Part shown: positions 4,865-5,023 of the stretch, one piece after another | How positions within the stretch are numbered: the first letter of the stretch is position 1 | How the letters are laid out: the number at the start of each line of letters is the position of its first letter | Assembly: GCA_013812005.1 (NCBI GenBank) | Contig: JACCUE010000123.1 | Location: 1 to 5,023, forward strand | Direction: 5' to 3' | DNA from: Thermoleophilaceae bacterium | Lineage (GTDB): Bacteria > Actinomycetota > Thermoleophilia > Solirubrobacterales > Thermoleophilaceae | DNA length: 5,023 nucleotides | Notes under the pieces: model-generated | What the model saw: the letters and a program-made list of their open reading frames with translations, nothing else | Told to the model about the DNA's origin: nothing | The model's database searches: none | Position numbers and translations under genes: made by a program

Positions 4865-5023
4865 CGGGCTCGATACCCCCTACCGCGAGCGCGAGGAGTC
4901 GATCTCGCTCGGGACGCTCGGCGAGCAGCCGATCTCCGGTACCGACGTCGATTCCCGGCCCGACCGCGAGACCGAGCTGATGACCATCAACCTCGGTCCC
5001 CACCACCCGGCCACCCACGGGGT
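4857..5023 (+). CDS. nuoD: NADH-quinone oxidoreductase subunit D (5' part, cut by window edge)
   Basis: Start of the 49-kDa subunit of complex I, which with NuoB forms the quinone-binding pocket. Fifty-five complete codons are visible before the right edge. The end of the visible part, LMTINLGPHHPATHG (41-55), is the conserved beginning of the NuoD domain; the two histidines and HPATHG are family hallmarks lining the quinone site. About 40 polar, acidic residues precede it, an N-terminal extension compared with minimal NuoD. The ATG at 4857 overlaps the nuoC stop by 8 bases, so translational coupling is likely. No separate Shine-Dalgarno is evident. The remainder of the gene, and presumably nuoE onward, lies outside the window. 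Confidence 0.96.
   Translation, partial: MTDGLDTPYREREESISLGTLGEQPISGTDVDSRPDRETELMTINLGPHHPATHG

Noticed and set aside
1..5023. CRISPR arrays, insertion sequences, attachment sites, toxin-antitoxin or defence genes
   Set aside because: No spaced direct repeats, transposase-like or integrase-like proteins, duplicated tRNA ends or islands of different base composition were seen.

Overview
This is ordinary-looking chromosomal DNA from a very high-GC bacterium. Nearly every third codon position in the genes is G or C, several starts are GTG or TTG, and several genes have no Shine-Dalgarno sequence, as in leaderless transcripts. The flavour is actinobacterial, possibly Thermoleophilia/Solirubrobacterales, but that placement is inference from style and gene content and not a database match.

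Layout, left to right. Bases 1-163 hold the 3' end of an unrecognised + strand gene with a Ser/Gly/Lys/Arg-rich tail. A perfect 12-bp hairpin (201-230) follows and overlaps the first two bases of a tRNA-Ser(UGA) gene (229-317). Facing it on the minus strand is serS (seryl-tRNA synthetase, 334-1581), which sits 16 bases downstream of a minus-strand c-type cytochrome lipoprotein (1598-1999). Divergent from that gene, across 24 bp, is a + strand blue-copper lipoprotein (2024-2407). It converges on two minus-strand genes: an RsbW-like ATP-binding protein (2442-2879) and an unrecognised four-helix membrane protein (2921-3370). From 3377 to the right edge runs the start of a complex I operon on the + strand: nuoA, nuoB, nuoC and the 5' end of nuoD, each overlapping the next. 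No stretch longer than about 70 bases lacks a gene.

The genes fall into two themes. One is serine tRNA charging: serS beside one of the tRNAs it charges. The other is respiratory electron transfer: NADH:quinone oxidoreductase subunits, a membrane-anchored cytochrome c and a membrane-anchored cupredoxin. The two small lipoproteins have complete metal-ligand sets and look like alternative or sequential one-electron carriers at the outer face of the cytoplasmic membrane. I found no mobile element, CRISPR array, phage gene or defence cassette, and nothing I would call a new system. The points most worth a second look are the shared 24-bp divergent promoter of the two redox lipoproteins, the hairpin overlapping the tRNA 5' end, and the unknown membrane protein whose start lies only 6 bp from that of nuoA.
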